In this document: positions 36,000-47,100 of the stretch, piece by piece
How the letters are laid out: each line of letters starts with the position of its first letter
How positions within the stretch are numbered: the first letter of the stretch is position 1
Source: CAIMUS01 sp963708455
Lineage (GTDB): Bacteria > Pseudomonadota > Gammaproteobacteria > Competibacterales > Competibacteraceae
Assembly: GCA_963708455.1 (NCBI GenBank)
Contig: CAVPSQ010000010.1
Location: 310,001-374,000, forward strand
Reading direction: 5' to 3'
DNA length: 64,000 nt
Notes under the pieces: generated by a model
Database searches by the model: none
What the model saw: the letters and a program-made list of their open reading frames with translations, nothing else
Told to the model about the DNA's origin: nothing
Translations under genes and position numbers: made by a program

Positions 36000-37415
36000 A
36001 TGCAACGACACGGCAATACCAAAATCATCGCCACCCTGGGACCGGCCAGCGACGAGCCTCGCATCATTCGCGCGCTGGTGGACAGGGGCGCCGATATATT
36101 CCGTCTCAATTTCAGCCACGGGACCCACGAAGAGCATCGCCGGCGCTATGCAGTGGTCCGGCAGGTGGAGCAGCAAACCGGCCGGCCGCTCGGCATTTTG
36201 CTGGATCTGCAAGGGCCCAAACTGCGCATAGGCCGTTTCGCCGAAGGCCCGGTGGAGTTGCCAGTCGGCGCGACGTTCCGGCTCGATCTGGACGCCCAGC
36301 CAGGTGACGCCGGGCGGGTCCAGTTGCCGCATCCGGAGATCTTCGCGGCGCTCGAACCCGGCGCTGATCTGCTGCTGAACGACGGCAAGATCCGCTTGCA
36401 GACGCAGCAATGCGGCGCCGGGTTCGCCGTTACCGAGGTGCTCGTCGGCGGCGAACTGTCCGATCATAAGGGCGTGAACGTCCCCGGCGTCATCCTGCCG
36501 CTCTCCCCTATCACCGCGAAAGATCGCGACGACCTGGCCTATGGGCTGGAGCTGGGAGTCGATTGGGTGGCGCTGTCCTTCGTACAGCGACCGGAGGATA
36601 TCGACCAACTGCGGACCTTGGTCGGCGATCGCGCCGCCGTGCTCGCCAAGCTGGAAAAGCCATCGGCGGCGGGCGTTTACATGGAGGCTATCGTAGCGCG
36701 CGTGGACGGCATCATGGTGGCGCGCGGCGACCTGGGCGTGGAGTTGCCCCCCGAACAGGTGCCGGTGATTCAAAAGCGGGTCGTGCAGGCCTGCCGGCAG
36801 GCGGGCAAACCGGTGATTGTGGCGACCCAGATGCTGGAATCCATGATCAGCGCGCCGGTGCCCACCCGGGCCGAGGCCTCCGATGTGGCTACCGCGGTAT
36901 ACGACGGCGTCGATGCGGTGATGCTGTCGGGCGAAACGGCGGCGGGCCGCTATCCGGTGGAAGCGGTGGCGATGATGAACCGCATCATCCTGCAAGTGGA
37001 GCAGGACCCGCATTACCGCGCCTTGCTGGATGCGCGCCAGCCGGCACCGCAGCCTAATACCGAGGACGCTATCTGCGCGGCCTTGCGCACCGTGACTGCC
37101 ACGCTACCCATTGCGGCCATCGTCACCTATACCTCGTCGGGTTACACCAGCCTGCGCGCCGCCCGCGAGCGGCCGGCGGCGCCGATCCTTAGTCTGTCGG
37201 CGCAGCCGCAAGTCGCGCGCCGCCTGGCGCTCGTCTGGGGGGTGCATCCGGTGCACAGTCCGGCGTTCGACGAAGTTCAGGACATCGTGCAGAAAGCCCG
37301 TGCCACCGCGATTCAGGAGAACCTCGCCCAACCGGGCCAGACCCTGGCGATTGCTGTCGGTCTGCCCTTCGGTAAACCCGGCACGACCAATCTGCTGCAC
37401 ATCGCCACGGCCTGA
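36000..37415 (+). CDS. pyk: Pyruvate kinase
   Basis: 471 residues. NTKIIATLGPASDEPRI opens the barrel; LDLQGPKLRIG, the K/Mg region EKPSAAGVYMEAIVARVDGIMVARGDLGVELP and VMLSGETAAGRYPVEAV follow, then the C-terminal allosteric domain. ATG 36000 has GAGGCAG upstream and starts at the conserved N-terminus. An EamA transporter gene begins 15 nt after the stop, suggesting cotranscription. Confidence 0.95.
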   Translation: MQRHGNTKIIATLGPASDEPRIIRALVDRGADIFRLNFSHGTHEEHRRRYAVVRQVEQQTGRPLGILLDLQGPKLRIGRFAEGPVELPVGATFRLDLDAQPGDAGRVQLPHPEIFAALEPGADLLLNDGKIRLQTQQCGAGFAVTEVLVGGELSDHKGVNVPGVILPLSPITAKDRDDLAYGLELGVDWVALSFVQRPEDIDQLRTLVGDRAAVLAKLEKPSAAGVYMEAIVARVDGIMVARGDLGVELPPEQVPVIQKRVVQACRQAGKPVIVATQMLESMISAPVPTRAEASDVATAVYDGVDAVMLSGETAAGRYPVEAVAMMNRIILQVEQDPHYRALLDARQPAPQPNTEDAICAALRTVTATLPIAAIVTYTSSGYTSLRAARERPAAPILSLSAQPQVARRLALVWGVHPVHSPAFDEVQDIVQKARATAIQENLAQPGQTLAIAVGLPFGKPGTTNLLHIATA

Positions 37416-37430
37416 GTTTGCCGCCGCTGC

Positions 37431-38294
37431 ATGACTGTCCCTGATCTCGCCCTGGCCTTACTCGCCAACATCGCCTGGGCGTTCAATTTCATCGCCGGCA
37501 AGGCCGGCGTCACGCATTTCCCGCCGCTGCTGTTCACCGTGCTGCGCTTCAGCATTTTGCTGCTGATCACGGTGCCGTTTCTGCGCTGGACGCCCGGCCA
37601 GATGAAAGGGGTGCTGCTGGTCGGTCTGGTGCTAGGCGTGCTGCACTTCGGGCTGATATTCGCCGGTCTGGCCGCCAGCGGCGATATCACTTCGGTCGCC
37701 ATTCTGGCGCAGTTATATGTACCCTTCTCGGCGCTGCTGGCCGTGCTGTTCCTCAAGGAGACGCTCGACTGGTGGCGGCGGCTGGGCATCGGGGTCGCGT
37801 TCGCCGGGGTGCTGGTCATCGGCTTCGATCCGATCGTGTTCGCACATCCGGACGCGCTGGCGTTGATCGTGGCTGCCGCTCTGGCGATGGCGGTGGCGAC
37901 GATTTTAATGCGGCGGATAGCGGGCGTCGGTGTGTTCAATCTGCAAGCCTGGATCGCCCTGATCGCCACGCCGCCGCTGCTGGTACTGTCGCTGCTGCTA
38001 GAACACGGTCAATGGGAATCGCTCCGCTCCGCCACTTGGCTGAACTACAGCGCCCCCCTGTATTCCGCCGTCGGCGCTTCTCTAACGGGGCACGGTATCC
38101 TGTACTATCTGCTCGGTCGTTATCCGGTCAGCGTCACGGCGCCGCTGATGCTGCTTGCGCCGGTACTGGCCGTGTGCTTCGGCGTCACGCTGTGGGACGA
38201 CCGGCTGACCTGGAAACTGGTGCTCGGCGGCGCGCTAACGTTGGGCGGCGTGGCGGTGATCACCGTGTGGGCGCCGCAGGCTGGCAGAGTTTGA
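37431..38294 (+). CDS. EamA-family (DMT superfamily) transporter
   Basis: 287 residues with ten hydrophobic segments. The start MTVPDLALALLANIAWAFNFIAGKAGVTHFPP is typical for YddG/RhaT-like exporters. The second repeat ends in SVTAPLMLLAPVLAVCFGVTLWDDRLTW. Substrate unknown. It is not closely similar to the EamA protein at 16089. Located just after pyk. Confidence 0.87.
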   Translation: MTVPDLALALLANIAWAFNFIAGKAGVTHFPPLLFTVLRFSILLLITVPFLRWTPGQMKGVLLVGLVLGVLHFGLIFAGLAASGDITSVAILAQLYVPFSALLAVLFLKETLDWWRRLGIGVAFAGVLVIGFDPIVFAHPDALALIVAAALAMAVATILMRRIAGVGVFNLQAWIALIATPPLLVLSLLLEHGQWESLRSATWLNYSAPLYSAVGASLTGHGILYYLLGRYPVSVTAPLMLLAPVLAVCFGVTLWDDRLTWKLVLGGALTLGGVAVITVWAPQAGRV

Positions 38295-38370
38295 CCGAGA
38301 GGGACTGGTCCACCCTGGCAGAAACCGACCCGAGTCGGAAGCCAGAGAACCGTCCCTGGAATGTTAGCGG

Positions 38371-38613
38371 TCAATGTTGTTTTCTTAAGATCTCATACAA
38401 CGTATCTTTGAGATACAGACGCTTTTTCTTCAGGTCTTCGACGTAAAAATCCGCGTGGCCTTCGTTGTTTAATTCGATGCGCTCCACCTCACCGTTGATC
38501 TGATGATATTCACTGAACAGACGGGCGAAACGCTCGTCGTTGGCTTTGAGGTGGTCGATACGCCCGGCGTACTCGGGCAGTTCGTGGAACAGGTCATGAT
38601 TTTCACTCAGCAT
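38371..38613 (-). CDS. YdcH/DUF465-family small protein
   Basis: 80 residues, MLSENHDLFHELPEYAGRI followed by a charged coiled coil ending ...EDLKKKRLYLKDTLYEIL, the pattern of the SlyX-like YdcH family. Function unknown. ATG 38613 has GAGGAG eight bases upstream; a longer frame to 38715 has no ribosome site. Confidence 0.85.
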   Translation of the reverse strand: MLSENHDLFHELPEYAGRIDHLKANDERFARLFSEYHQINGEVERIELNNEGHADFYVEDLKKKRLYLKDTLYEILRKQH

Positions 38614-38753
38614 GGCTGGCTCCTCAAAGATGGAATAAGGATCAGGCTTAATACCGTCAATAATACCGCTCTGCGGCCGGCGTCTATTATTCATCACCGT
38701 GTGCAGTGATGCCATAAAATTGCCAACTTTGCGGGCGCTTTCCCGAGGTCGCT

Positions 38754-39518
38754 TTGAGTCTGATTTTCAAGATGTTCATCATGCCGCCGAGCGGTCCACT
38801 GCTGCTGGGCCTGCTGGCCGTGGCGCTGCTGCGCTGGCGGCGCCGGGCCGGTGTCGCTCTGCTGGTGACCAGCGTCCTGCTGGGCTATGTTTTCAGCATC
38901 GGTTTCACCGCCAATCTGTTGAGCCGCTATGTGCAGTGCTGCGAGCCCTTATCGATGCAGTCCCTCAGTACGCTCCATCCCGGCGCTATTGTCGTGCTGG
39001 GGGGAGGAATTTACGAAAAAGCGCCGGAATACGGCGGCGATACGATTCATTTGCGCACCCTGGGACGGATCCGTTACGCCGCCAGGCTGGCGCGACAGAG
39101 CGGCCTGCCGTTACTGGCGACGGGGGGTTATGGTTACGGCGATGCCAGTCAAAGCAGCCCCGAAGGCATGCTGATGGCGCGTGCCCTGGAGGAGGAATTC
39201 GGGATTAGCGGTGTGCTGGTTGAGAACACCAGTCGCAATACCTGGGAAAATGCAACCCATAGCGCGGCGCTGCTGAACGCCCGAGGCATCGACACGATTG
39301 TGCTGGTCACCCATGCTGCCCATATGCGGCGGGCGGCGCAGTCCTTCGAGCGGGCTGGCCTGCGCGTGATTCCCGCGCCCACTATATTTTTTCCGCGCAG
39401 TTTGGAAGTGAACAGTCTCGATTATTGGACGCCTTCGGTGCAATCCATTTACGAGATCAACTACGACCTGCACGAGTTGTTCGGGCTGTTTTGGTATCGG
39501 TGGGGCGCTGGCGCCTAA
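38754..39518 (+). CDS. YdcF/ElyC-family (DUF218) membrane protein
   Basis: 254 residues with two N-terminal membrane segments (LLLGLLAVALL, VALLVTSVLLGYVFSIG) and a DUF218 domain: IVVLGGGIYEKAP, LARQSGLPLLATGG, VENTSRNTWENA and VLVTHAAHMRRAAQSFERAG. Relatives take part in envelope integrity. The TTG at 38754 has GAGG upstream; the ATG at 38772 is the other candidate. Confidence 0.85.
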   Translation: MSLIFKMFIMPPSGPLLLGLLAVALLRWRRRAGVALLVTSVLLGYVFSIGFTANLLSRYVQCCEPLSMQSLSTLHPGAIVVLGGGIYEKAPEYGGDTIHLRTLGRIRYAARLARQSGLPLLATGGYGYGDASQSSPEGMLMARALEEEFGISGVLVENTSRNTWENATHSAALLNARGIDTIVLVTHAAHMRRAAQSFERAGLRVIPAPTIFFPRSLEVNSLDYWTPSVQSIYEINYDLHELFGLFWYRWGAGA

Positions 39519-39524
39519 ACGACT

Positions 39525-42155
39525 TCAGGACTCTATCGGCTGCAACGGTTGCGGCCGGCCAATGTAATAGCCCTGGGTATAATCCACACCGATCTCGCGC
39601 AGTTTATCCAGAATCTGGCTATCCTCGACAAACTCGGCGATCGTCTGCTTGCCCATCACCCGGCCGATGTCATGGATGGCCTTGACAATGGCGCAATTGG
39701 CTGGCTCAGTGGCGATGCCGCGCACGAAAGTTCCGTCGATCTTGAGATAGTCCACCGGCAGGTTCTTCAGATACGCGAAGGAACACAGCCCGCTGCCGAA
39801 ATCATCCAGAGCGAAGAGGCAGCCGCGCGCTTTGAGGGCTTTGATGAAGCGGGCGGCGTTGGTCAGATTGGCGATAGCGACTGTCTCGCTGATTTCAAAG
39901 CACAGCTTGGCGGGGGGGATGCCGGTGGTCTCCAATTGCTCCAGCACGAAGGATAGAAACGCCGTCTCGCTCAGTGAATGCCCAGACAGGTTGATGGTGC
40001 AGAACGCCAATTGCTGCAACTGGTGCGGATGCTGCATCAGCCATTCGAGAGCCGCGCCCAATACCCAGCGGTCCAACCGGGTCGCCAGATTGTAGCGTTC
40101 GGCCGCCGGCAGGAAGGCGCCGGGCGGCACCAGCCGACCCGCTTCATCCTCCAGCCGTAACAGCAGTTCGTAGCGGTCTCCTTCCGTGTCATCGCGCCCC
40201 AACGGGACGATCGGCTGCCACCACAAGCGCAGGCGGCCTTCCTCCAGGGCGCGCGGCAGCCGCACCGCCCATTGTATTTGATTCTGCCGCCGCACCATCT
40301 CGGCGTCGTCGATCTGGTATACGTGAATCCGATTACGTCCCTGCGCTTTAGCCATATAACAGGCCGCGTCCGCGGCATTGATAACTTCTGCCGGATTCTG
40401 GCTGGCTTGGTTGACCGCCACCAGCCCGATGCTGACGCCGATATTGAATACTTTGTCCTGCCAGAAAAAACGGAAGTCTTCTATCGCCTGGCGCAGCATT
40501 TCCGCCACCCGCAGGGCATGCTGTACCGAGCAGTGCTCCATGAGAATACCGAATTCATCCCCGCCTAAACGCGCCAGGGTATCCCGCTTTCTGAGCCGGC
40601 TTTGCAGCAGGTGGCTGAACTGGCGCAGCAGTTCATCGCCGGCGACATGTCCGCAGGTGTCGTTGACGATCTTGAACTGATCCAGATCCAGGTAGCCGAA
40701 AGCGTTGTCGGTGTTTTCCACCTGGGCGGTTTCCAGCACCCGTTGCAACCGGCGCTCGAATTCCTGCCGGTTGATCAGGCCGGTGAGACCGTCATGGGTG
40801 GCCTGATAGGACATGGCCTGCGTAAGCTGGCGCGCCAGCGTCACGTCGCTGAACACCAGCACGGCGCCGAGGACGCCGCCGTCCGGCCCCCGGATAGGGG
40901 CTGCCGAATCCTGGATAGCGTATTCCGAGCCCAGGCGGCTGAGCAGGCAGGTATGATTCGCCAGTCCAACGATCTTGCCCTCGCGCAGACAGCGGGCCAC
41001 CGGATCAGGCGCCGGTTGGCGGGTGTCCTCGTCGAAGATGTGGAACACCTGCTGCAGCGGCCGCCCGCGCGCCTCACTCAACGACCAGCCCGTCAAGGCT
41101 TCGGCTACCGGGTTCAGATACTGCACGATGCCGGCGGCGTCGGTGACGATCACCGCGTCGCCGATCGAGTGCAGAGTCACCTGGGCGCGCTCCTTTTCCT
41201 CGAACAGCGCCGCTTCAACCTGTTTGCGGGCGCTGATATCAAGCTGAATCCCATACATGCGCACCGCTTTGCCCGACTCATCGTAGACGATCTGTGCCAC
41301 GCTACTGATCCAGTGGATGCTGCCATCCGGCCAGACCACCCGAAATTCAAGGTGCAATTCGCTGCGGTCCGCCAGCGCCTGGCGTATTTGCGCTTGCACT
41401 GCCGCTCGGTCTGCGGGATGCACACGGTCAAGCCAATTGGCATAGCTGGGCTCGCAACTGTCCGGCGGCAGCCCGAGTAGCAGGTAGTTCTGCGCCGACC
41501 AGACAGTCTGGTTAGTGTCAATATCCCATTCCCAGGCGCCTGCCCTGGCGGCTTCGAGCGCCTGGCTCCGGCGTTGCTCACTGCTGCGCAAGGCTTGCTC
41601 CGCCTGCTTGCGTGCCGTGATATCCAGCTTGAGTGCCAGAGAGCCACTGGGTTTACCATCGGCATCGTTAACAGGGTGGGAATACCAGCAGAGGATTTTG
41701 GTGGCGCCGTTGTTACACTGGATGGTGGTCTCGACATCCTTAATGGGTTCACCGGCTATAACGGCGGCTGTCATCGCCATTATCGTCTTACGATAATCCT
41801 CATCCGGATATAACCATTCCCATATCTTGTCGTTACCAACCGCGTTCTCCCTGGTGTAACCGCATATTTTCTCCGCCGCTCTGTTCCAGATAACGACTTG
41901 GGCATTGTCATTCAGCATTTCCAGCCATACATTGGCGCTATCGAGAATGCTTTCAAGAGGGATGCCCGCCACCTGAATGGCAGCCGCCTGGGAAGATGGA
42001 CGCTCAGACAGCGCGGCGGTTGCCGCGCCACGCTCCGGCCCGGCGTTGAGTCGGGTTTGCAGAATTCGAACCTGTTCTTCCAGTTCTTGTATTCTCTGCT
42101 GGAGTTTATTAGTCAATTCTGTCAAGGGTTTACCCTTTAGTATTGTTAAAAACAC
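39525..42155 (-). CDS. PAS-PAS-PAS-GGDEF-EAL c-di-GMP protein
   Basis: 876 residues. An N-terminal coiled coil (LTNKLQQRIQELEEQVRILQTRL) leads to three PAS domains (about 65-190, 195-320 and 322-450, each ended by DITARK, DISARK or SDVTLAR). Then comes a GGDEF domain with intact RLGGDEFGIL near residue 540, and an EAL domain with YELLLRL, NLSGHSL, FEISET, DDFGSG and QGYYIGRP. Both catalytic sites look intact. Cytoplasmic sensor of redox or small ligands. The start is GTG at 42155; a TTG at 42125 (after AAGGGTAAACCC) is equally plausible. Confidence 0.9.
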   Translation of the reverse strand: MFLTILKGKPLTELTNKLQQRIQELEEQVRILQTRLNAGPERGAATAALSERPSSQAAAIQVAGIPLESILDSANVWLEMLNDNAQVVIWNRAAEKICGYTRENAVGNDKIWEWLYPDEDYRKTIMAMTAAVIAGEPIKDVETTIQCNNGATKILCWYSHPVNDADGKPSGSLALKLDITARKQAEQALRSSEQRRSQALEAARAGAWEWDIDTNQTVWSAQNYLLLGLPPDSCEPSYANWLDRVHPADRAAVQAQIRQALADRSELHLEFRVVWPDGSIHWISSVAQIVYDESGKAVRMYGIQLDISARKQVEAALFEEKERAQVTLHSIGDAVIVTDAAGIVQYLNPVAEALTGWSLSEARGRPLQQVFHIFDEDTRQPAPDPVARCLREGKIVGLANHTCLLSRLGSEYAIQDSAAPIRGPDGGVLGAVLVFSDVTLARQLTQAMSYQATHDGLTGLINRQEFERRLQRVLETAQVENTDNAFGYLDLDQFKIVNDTCGHVAGDELLRQFSHLLQSRLRKRDTLARLGGDEFGILMEHCSVQHALRVAEMLRQAIEDFRFFWQDKVFNIGVSIGLVAVNQASQNPAEVINAADAACYMAKAQGRNRIHVYQIDDAEMVRRQNQIQWAVRLPRALEEGRLRLWWQPIVPLGRDDTEGDRYELLLRLEDEAGRLVPPGAFLPAAERYNLATRLDRWVLGAALEWLMQHPHQLQQLAFCTINLSGHSLSETAFLSFVLEQLETTGIPPAKLCFEISETVAIANLTNAARFIKALKARGCLFALDDFGSGLCSFAYLKNLPVDYLKIDGTFVRGIATEPANCAIVKAIHDIGRVMGKQTIAEFVEDSQILDKLREIGVDYTQGYYIGRPQPLQPIES

Positions 42156-42606
42156 GGGCTGGTTGTAACGATTGGCCGATTCACTGCTATGGCAACGGGC
42201 CGGGCGATGCGGTTGCTGCGTGGTGTGGACTGGTAATGCAGGATGAATTTGCCGATTGACGCCAGAAGCCGATTGTAAAATTATGTAACATGTCTGTCTA
42301 TGAGGCTTGACTATAAAAAAATTTAATTACTACCGTAACCCGATTATTAAAAAATCCACATCCGGCTTAATTACTCTTTCCGATCGACAATGCTTCAGAG
42401 AAATAATCAGGATACGCTTGCAATTTACCAACAATGCCATTCAACAGCCAACCAGCGACATTAACAAGTTTAATGGTAACACCAAGGGCGCTACTTTACC
42501 ATTTGGTAATCCAACGGCAAGCTTCCGTTAAGGTTGGGTTCCCTAGAATGGCGTGCAGCTTACTGAAAGCCTGTTCAGGCGTTCCCCTATCTTAACGGAG
42601 GTCATC
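42156..42606. other. Upstream region of the DegP-like protease
   Basis: 450 bp without a convincing gene. The stretch 42280-42400 is AT-rich and probably holds the promoters of both divergent neighbours. GGAGG immediately precedes the protease ATG. Confidence 0.5.
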
Positions 42607-44043
42607 ATGAATCATCCTGTAGCAGTCACCCGTAAACGCAACGGCGCTACCTGGTTACGGTGCACAGCGCTGGCCTTGGCACTGACGGGGGTCATGAGCG
42701 TCCCGGGTCAGGCCGCGGAACTACCCAGTTTCAACACGCTCGTCAAGCAATACGGCCCGGCGGTGGTCAACATCCGCACCAGCGGTGCCGCCTCGGAACA
42801 GCAGATGCTCAATCTGCCGGACAACATGCCGGAGCAATTCAAGCGTTTCTTCAAAGAGTATCCCGGCATGCCGCAGGGCTTTAAATCTCAGGCGCAGGGC
42901 TCCGGCTTCATCATCTCAGCAGACGGCTATATCATGACCAACGCCCACGTGGTCGCTGGTGCGAAAGAAGTGACCGTCCGCCTGGATGACCGCCGCGAAT
43001 ACCCGGCCAGGGTGATCGGCAGTGACGAGCGCACCGATGTGGCGCTGTTAAAGATCGACGCCGCCAACCTGCCTACTGTCAAACTAGGTGATTCCGACCA
43101 ACTGAAAGTCGGTGACTGGGTGCTGGCCATCGGCTCGCCCTTCGGCCTGGAGCGCACGGCCACCCAGGGCATCGTCAGCGCACTATCGCGCAATCTACCC
43201 GATGAAAATTACGTGCCCTTCATTCAGACCGACGCCGCCGTCAACCCCGGTAATTCCGGTGGACCCCTGTTCGATACGGAAGGTAATGTAGTCGGAGTCA
43301 ATTCGCAGATCTACAGTCGCAGCGGCGGCTACATGGGCCTGTCCTTCGCCGTGCCGATCAACGTGGCGACGAAAGTGGCCGGACAGTTGCAAACCAAGGG
43401 ACACGTCGAGCGCGGCTGGTTGGGCGTGGCGATTCAGGAGCTGAATCAGTCACTGGCGGATTCCTTCGGTTTGCCAAAGCCGGAAGGCGCGCTGGTGGCC
43501 AGCGTAACCCCGGACAGTCCGGCGGCCAGAGCTGGCATCAAGCCCGGCGATGTGATTCTGAAATACGATGGCAAGACCGTCGAGCGCTCCGGCATCCTGC
43601 CGCCGCTGGTCGGCGCCAGCGTAATCGGCGCTCAGACCCCGGTGGAAATCTTGCGCAATGGCAAGTCCCTGACGGTGACGGTGACAGTCGGCGAACTGAA
43701 GGATAAAGAGGCAGCGGTAGCGTTAGGTACGGACCAGGGCAAGGTGGAAAAAGGCGCCCTGGGGTTGATGGTGGCGGACCTGGACAACCAGCAGCGTAAG
43801 GCGCTGGGGCTGGACCACGGTGTGCTGATCAGCGGTCTGGCGCCCGACAGCCCGGCGGAAGAAGCCGGTTTTCAGGCCGATGACGTGATCCTGTCCTTCA
43901 ACCGGCAGGAAGTGAAGTCCACCGCTCAGCTCAAAGAGTTGGTCAAGCAGGCGCCGCTGGGCAAAGCCATTCCGGTGCTGGTGCAGCGCGAGCGCAACAC
44001 GCTGTTCGTGCCGGTGACTATTCCCGACAAGGGAGTGAGTTGA
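42607..44043 (+). CDS. Periplasmic Do-family serine protease/chaperone (DegP/MucD type)
   Basis: 478 residues with a signal peptide (ending VPGQAAE), a trypsin-like domain and two PDZ domains. The catalytic triad is His114 in TNAHVV, Asp144 in RTDVALLKID and Ser217 in GNSGGPLFD. The PDZ domains begin near GWLGVAIQEL and near GALGLMVADL. It degrades misfolded envelope proteins. Which paralogue (DegP, DegQ or MucD) cannot be decided. ATG 42607 with GGAGG upstream. Beside the exported metallopeptidases it may help their folding, but that is speculation. Confidence 0.92.
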   Translation: MNHPVAVTRKRNGATWLRCTALALALTGVMSVPGQAAELPSFNTLVKQYGPAVVNIRTSGAASEQQMLNLPDNMPEQFKRFFKEYPGMPQGFKSQAQGSGFIISADGYIMTNAHVVAGAKEVTVRLDDRREYPARVIGSDERTDVALLKIDAANLPTVKLGDSDQLKVGDWVLAIGSPFGLERTATQGIVSALSRNLPDENYVPFIQTDAAVNPGNSGGPLFDTEGNVVGVNSQIYSRSGGYMGLSFAVPINVATKVAGQLQTKGHVERGWLGVAIQELNQSLADSFGLPKPEGALVASVTPDSPAARAGIKPGDVILKYDGKTVERSGILPPLVGASVIGAQTPVEILRNGKSLTVTVTVGELKDKEAAVALGTDQGKVEKGALGLMVADLDNQQRKALGLDHGVLISGLAPDSPAEEAGFQADDVILSFNRQEVKSTAQLKELVKQAPLGKAIPVLVQRERNTLFVPVTIPDKGVS

Positions 44044-44082
44044 CAGCCCCTGTTACCGTGATAATCCCCGTAGGTTGGGTTA

Positions 44083-44133
44083 GACGCGCCCGCTACCGAG
44101 CCTGCCAATAGGCAGGGACCTTAGGGGCGCGTC
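44083..44133. terminator. Hairpin after the M11-like peptidase gene 1 (shared with gene 2)
   Basis: GACGCGCC (44083-44090) pairs with GGCGCGTC (44126-44133), with an inner hairpin CCTGCC-AATA-GGCAGG (44101-44116). The same structure occurs at 48847-48896 after the paralogous gene. Confidence 0.55.
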
Positions 44134-44166
44134 GTCACCCGACTCCTCGTTAGCGCCCACCAGCGC

Positions 44167-47100
44167 TTAACGATAAGTCACCACCAGTTGCGGCCGGGAC
44201 GCCGCCACGCTGTACTCCCCGGCGTAATAACCCAGGGAGTCCTCGCCCTTGTCGTTATTGTCGTCCAGGCTGAAGTACAGCCGGAACTGGGTGCGACCGG
44301 TCTTGTTGATGGCCGCCAGCCCATTGACATTGATCGCTCCCTCCGACCAGGCGCCATTACTAGTGGCGTTAGTCAAGCTCGCCACCCCCACAGCCGTGGC
44401 CGGCGCCGCCTGGAAATCAGCGGTTTCCAGCGCGGCATTGTTATTGAAGGCACCGTTCCTGATATCCACCAGCAGGGCGCCATGGGTGTCGAAGGGGCTG
44501 GTGCCGCTCAACGTGCCGCGTTGCAGGCGCAGGGTCGCCGACATAATAGTGGCGTTGTCGGGCAGGGAAGCGGTATCGAACGACAGAATGGACTTGTACT
44601 GGTAGTTGCTGCGGTTATCGCCGAGCAGCAATCCCTTGCTGCTGGTATCGCTCGCTTTGATCGAGCCGCCGACATTACTGGTTTCGCTGGATTCCAGCAC
44701 CCAGCCGTCCTCGCCGCCCACCGAGGTGAAGGTGGTGGTAGGCGGAGGGGCGACGGTGATCGTCAGGGTGGCCTTACCGCTGAAGCCGCCGCTGTCGGTG
44801 GCCTGGGCCTGAATGGTGTGCGTCCCGGCTGACAGGGTGCGGCTAAACGAGCCGCCGCTGCCGATGCTACCGTTGATACTGGAAGTCCAGATCAGATTGG
44901 AGGTGATATTACCGTCCTCGGCGTCGTTGGCCGTGCCGGTGAAGGTTATCACGTCACCGTCGATGAAGCTGGCGCCGTTGACGGGCGAATGGATGGTGAC
45001 GGTGGGGGCGTGGTCAGCACTGTTGATTAGGGTGATGCTCGCCGCTGCCTGAGCGCCGAACCCGTCGGTGACTGACGCCGTAATGGTATGGATACCCTCT
45101 CGCAGTTTGTCGGTGGTGACGATACTGCCGGTACCGATCACGCCGTCCAGGTCGGAAGTCCAGACCATCCGGTCGTTCAGACTATGGTCCTCGACATCGC
45201 TGGCCACTCCTCTGAATTCGATGAGGGTGTGGGGCATGACCTGGGTCCCGTTCGCTGGCGCGGTGATCGTCACCACTGGCACGAAATTGACGACGTAATT
45301 CACTTCCAGTTGCGGCCGGGATGCCACCGTGCCGTACTCACCGGCATAGTAGCCCAGATAGTCGGTGACGCTGTCGTTGTCGTCGTCCAGGTTGAAATAC
45401 AGCCGGAACTGCGTGCGGCCGGTCGTGTTAAGGGCCGTCAGACCGGCAGTGCTCAACTTTCCTTGTGACCAGGCGCCGTTACTGGCGGCGGTGCTCAGGG
45501 TCACCACTCGCGTCGCCGTGGCGGGCGCCTGGAAATCGGTCGTCTCCAGCGCGGCATTGTTGTTGAAGGTGCCGTTTGTGATATTTGCCCACAGAACACC
45601 ATGGGTGTCGAACGGGCAGACGCCGCTAAGCGTGCCGCGCTGCAGCTTCAGGGTAGCCGAGGTGATGATCGCATTGTCGGGCAGTGAAGCGGTATCGAAC
45701 GACAGGATCGACTTGTACTGCTGCTTCCTGCTGCTGTCCCCCAGCAGCAGGGCCTTGCTGCTGGTGTCGCTCGACTTGATCGACCCGCCGACATTACTGT
45801 TTTCGCTGGATTCCAACACCCAGCCGTCCTCGGCGCCCACCGAGGTGATGGTGGTGGTGGTTGATCTGATAACGTGTACCGTCAGCGTCGCTGTACTGAT
45901 GACACCTTTGCTGTCGGTCACACTGGCCTGGATCGTGTGATCGCCGAGGGAAAGGGCGCGATTGAAAGAGCCACCGCTGCCGAGGGTGCCGTCGATACTG
46001 GAGGTCCAGCTCAGACTAGCAGTCAGATTGCCATCCTGGGCGTCAGTCGCCGTGCCGGTGAAGGTGATGATCTGATCCGTAGTCAAGGTGGCGCCGTCGG
46101 TCGGCGCAGTGACCGTCACTGTGGGCGCCGTGTTGCCCTGTACCGTAATGGTGACGGCTGCGGAGCCAACCAGGCCGGTGCTGTCGGTGACTTGAGCCTG
46201 GATGGTATGGACACCGGCCGACAGGGTGCGGACGAAGGAGGTGCCTATACCAAGGGGGCCATCGCGGCTGGAAGTCCAATTCAGATAGAACCCCAGTTCA
46301 CCGTCATGGATATCGTAGGCCGAAGCGCTAAAAGCAATGGCCTGTTCTGTCGTGAAGGTGGCGCCGTTGGTCGGAGCGTACATCTCCACCCATGGCGCGC
46401 TGTTGGGCTGTACGGCTACCGTGAAGGTGACGGAGCGGCTGAGTCCGCCACTGTCGACGACTCTGGCCTCGAGGGTATGGTTGCCGATGGGCAGCATGCG
46501 GGTGAACGTTCCACCTGTGCCGATAACGCCAATGAGATTGGAGGTCCAGGTCAAACCGGCCGTTAGATCGCCATCCTCGATATCGATCGCTGTGCCGTTA
46601 AACGTGATTTCCTCGTTGGGATAATAGCCGGCGTGGTAAATCGACGGGGTGGTGATGGTCACGACAGGCGGTCGGTTGGCGGGCTGGACGATACTGACCG
46701 TGGCATAGTCGGTGCCGTGGCTGATCTGGGTGACCTGGATGCCGGCGACGCTGTCGATGAAGGTGGGATCCGTATCGCTCAGCGACTTGACAAAGGCCGT
46801 CGGATGAGTTTGCGTCATGGCACCCTCGCTCCAATGGATATTAACTCCCTGAGTATAGGTGGTGGCCAGGCTGGTGTCATAACCGGCCGGTTGCCGGTAG
46901 GACAGATAGTAGTAGCCCAGTTTATTCCGCGGCCAGTACAGCCGAATGATGCGTGGGGTCAGCGGATCGACCGGCAGGGTGGCGTCCAGCACGTCCAGAG
47001 TATAATCGCCGCTTCCCGTGACCGTGGCGATGCCGCCAGAGTGGTTAGCATACCAGCCCATTTTGTTCATGTTCGGGGCGCTGAACAGATGCCAGTTCAA

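Noticed and set aside
42307..42531. 74-codon plus-strand frame before the protease
   Set aside because: No ribosome site and no recognisable protein pattern; likely promoter DNA.
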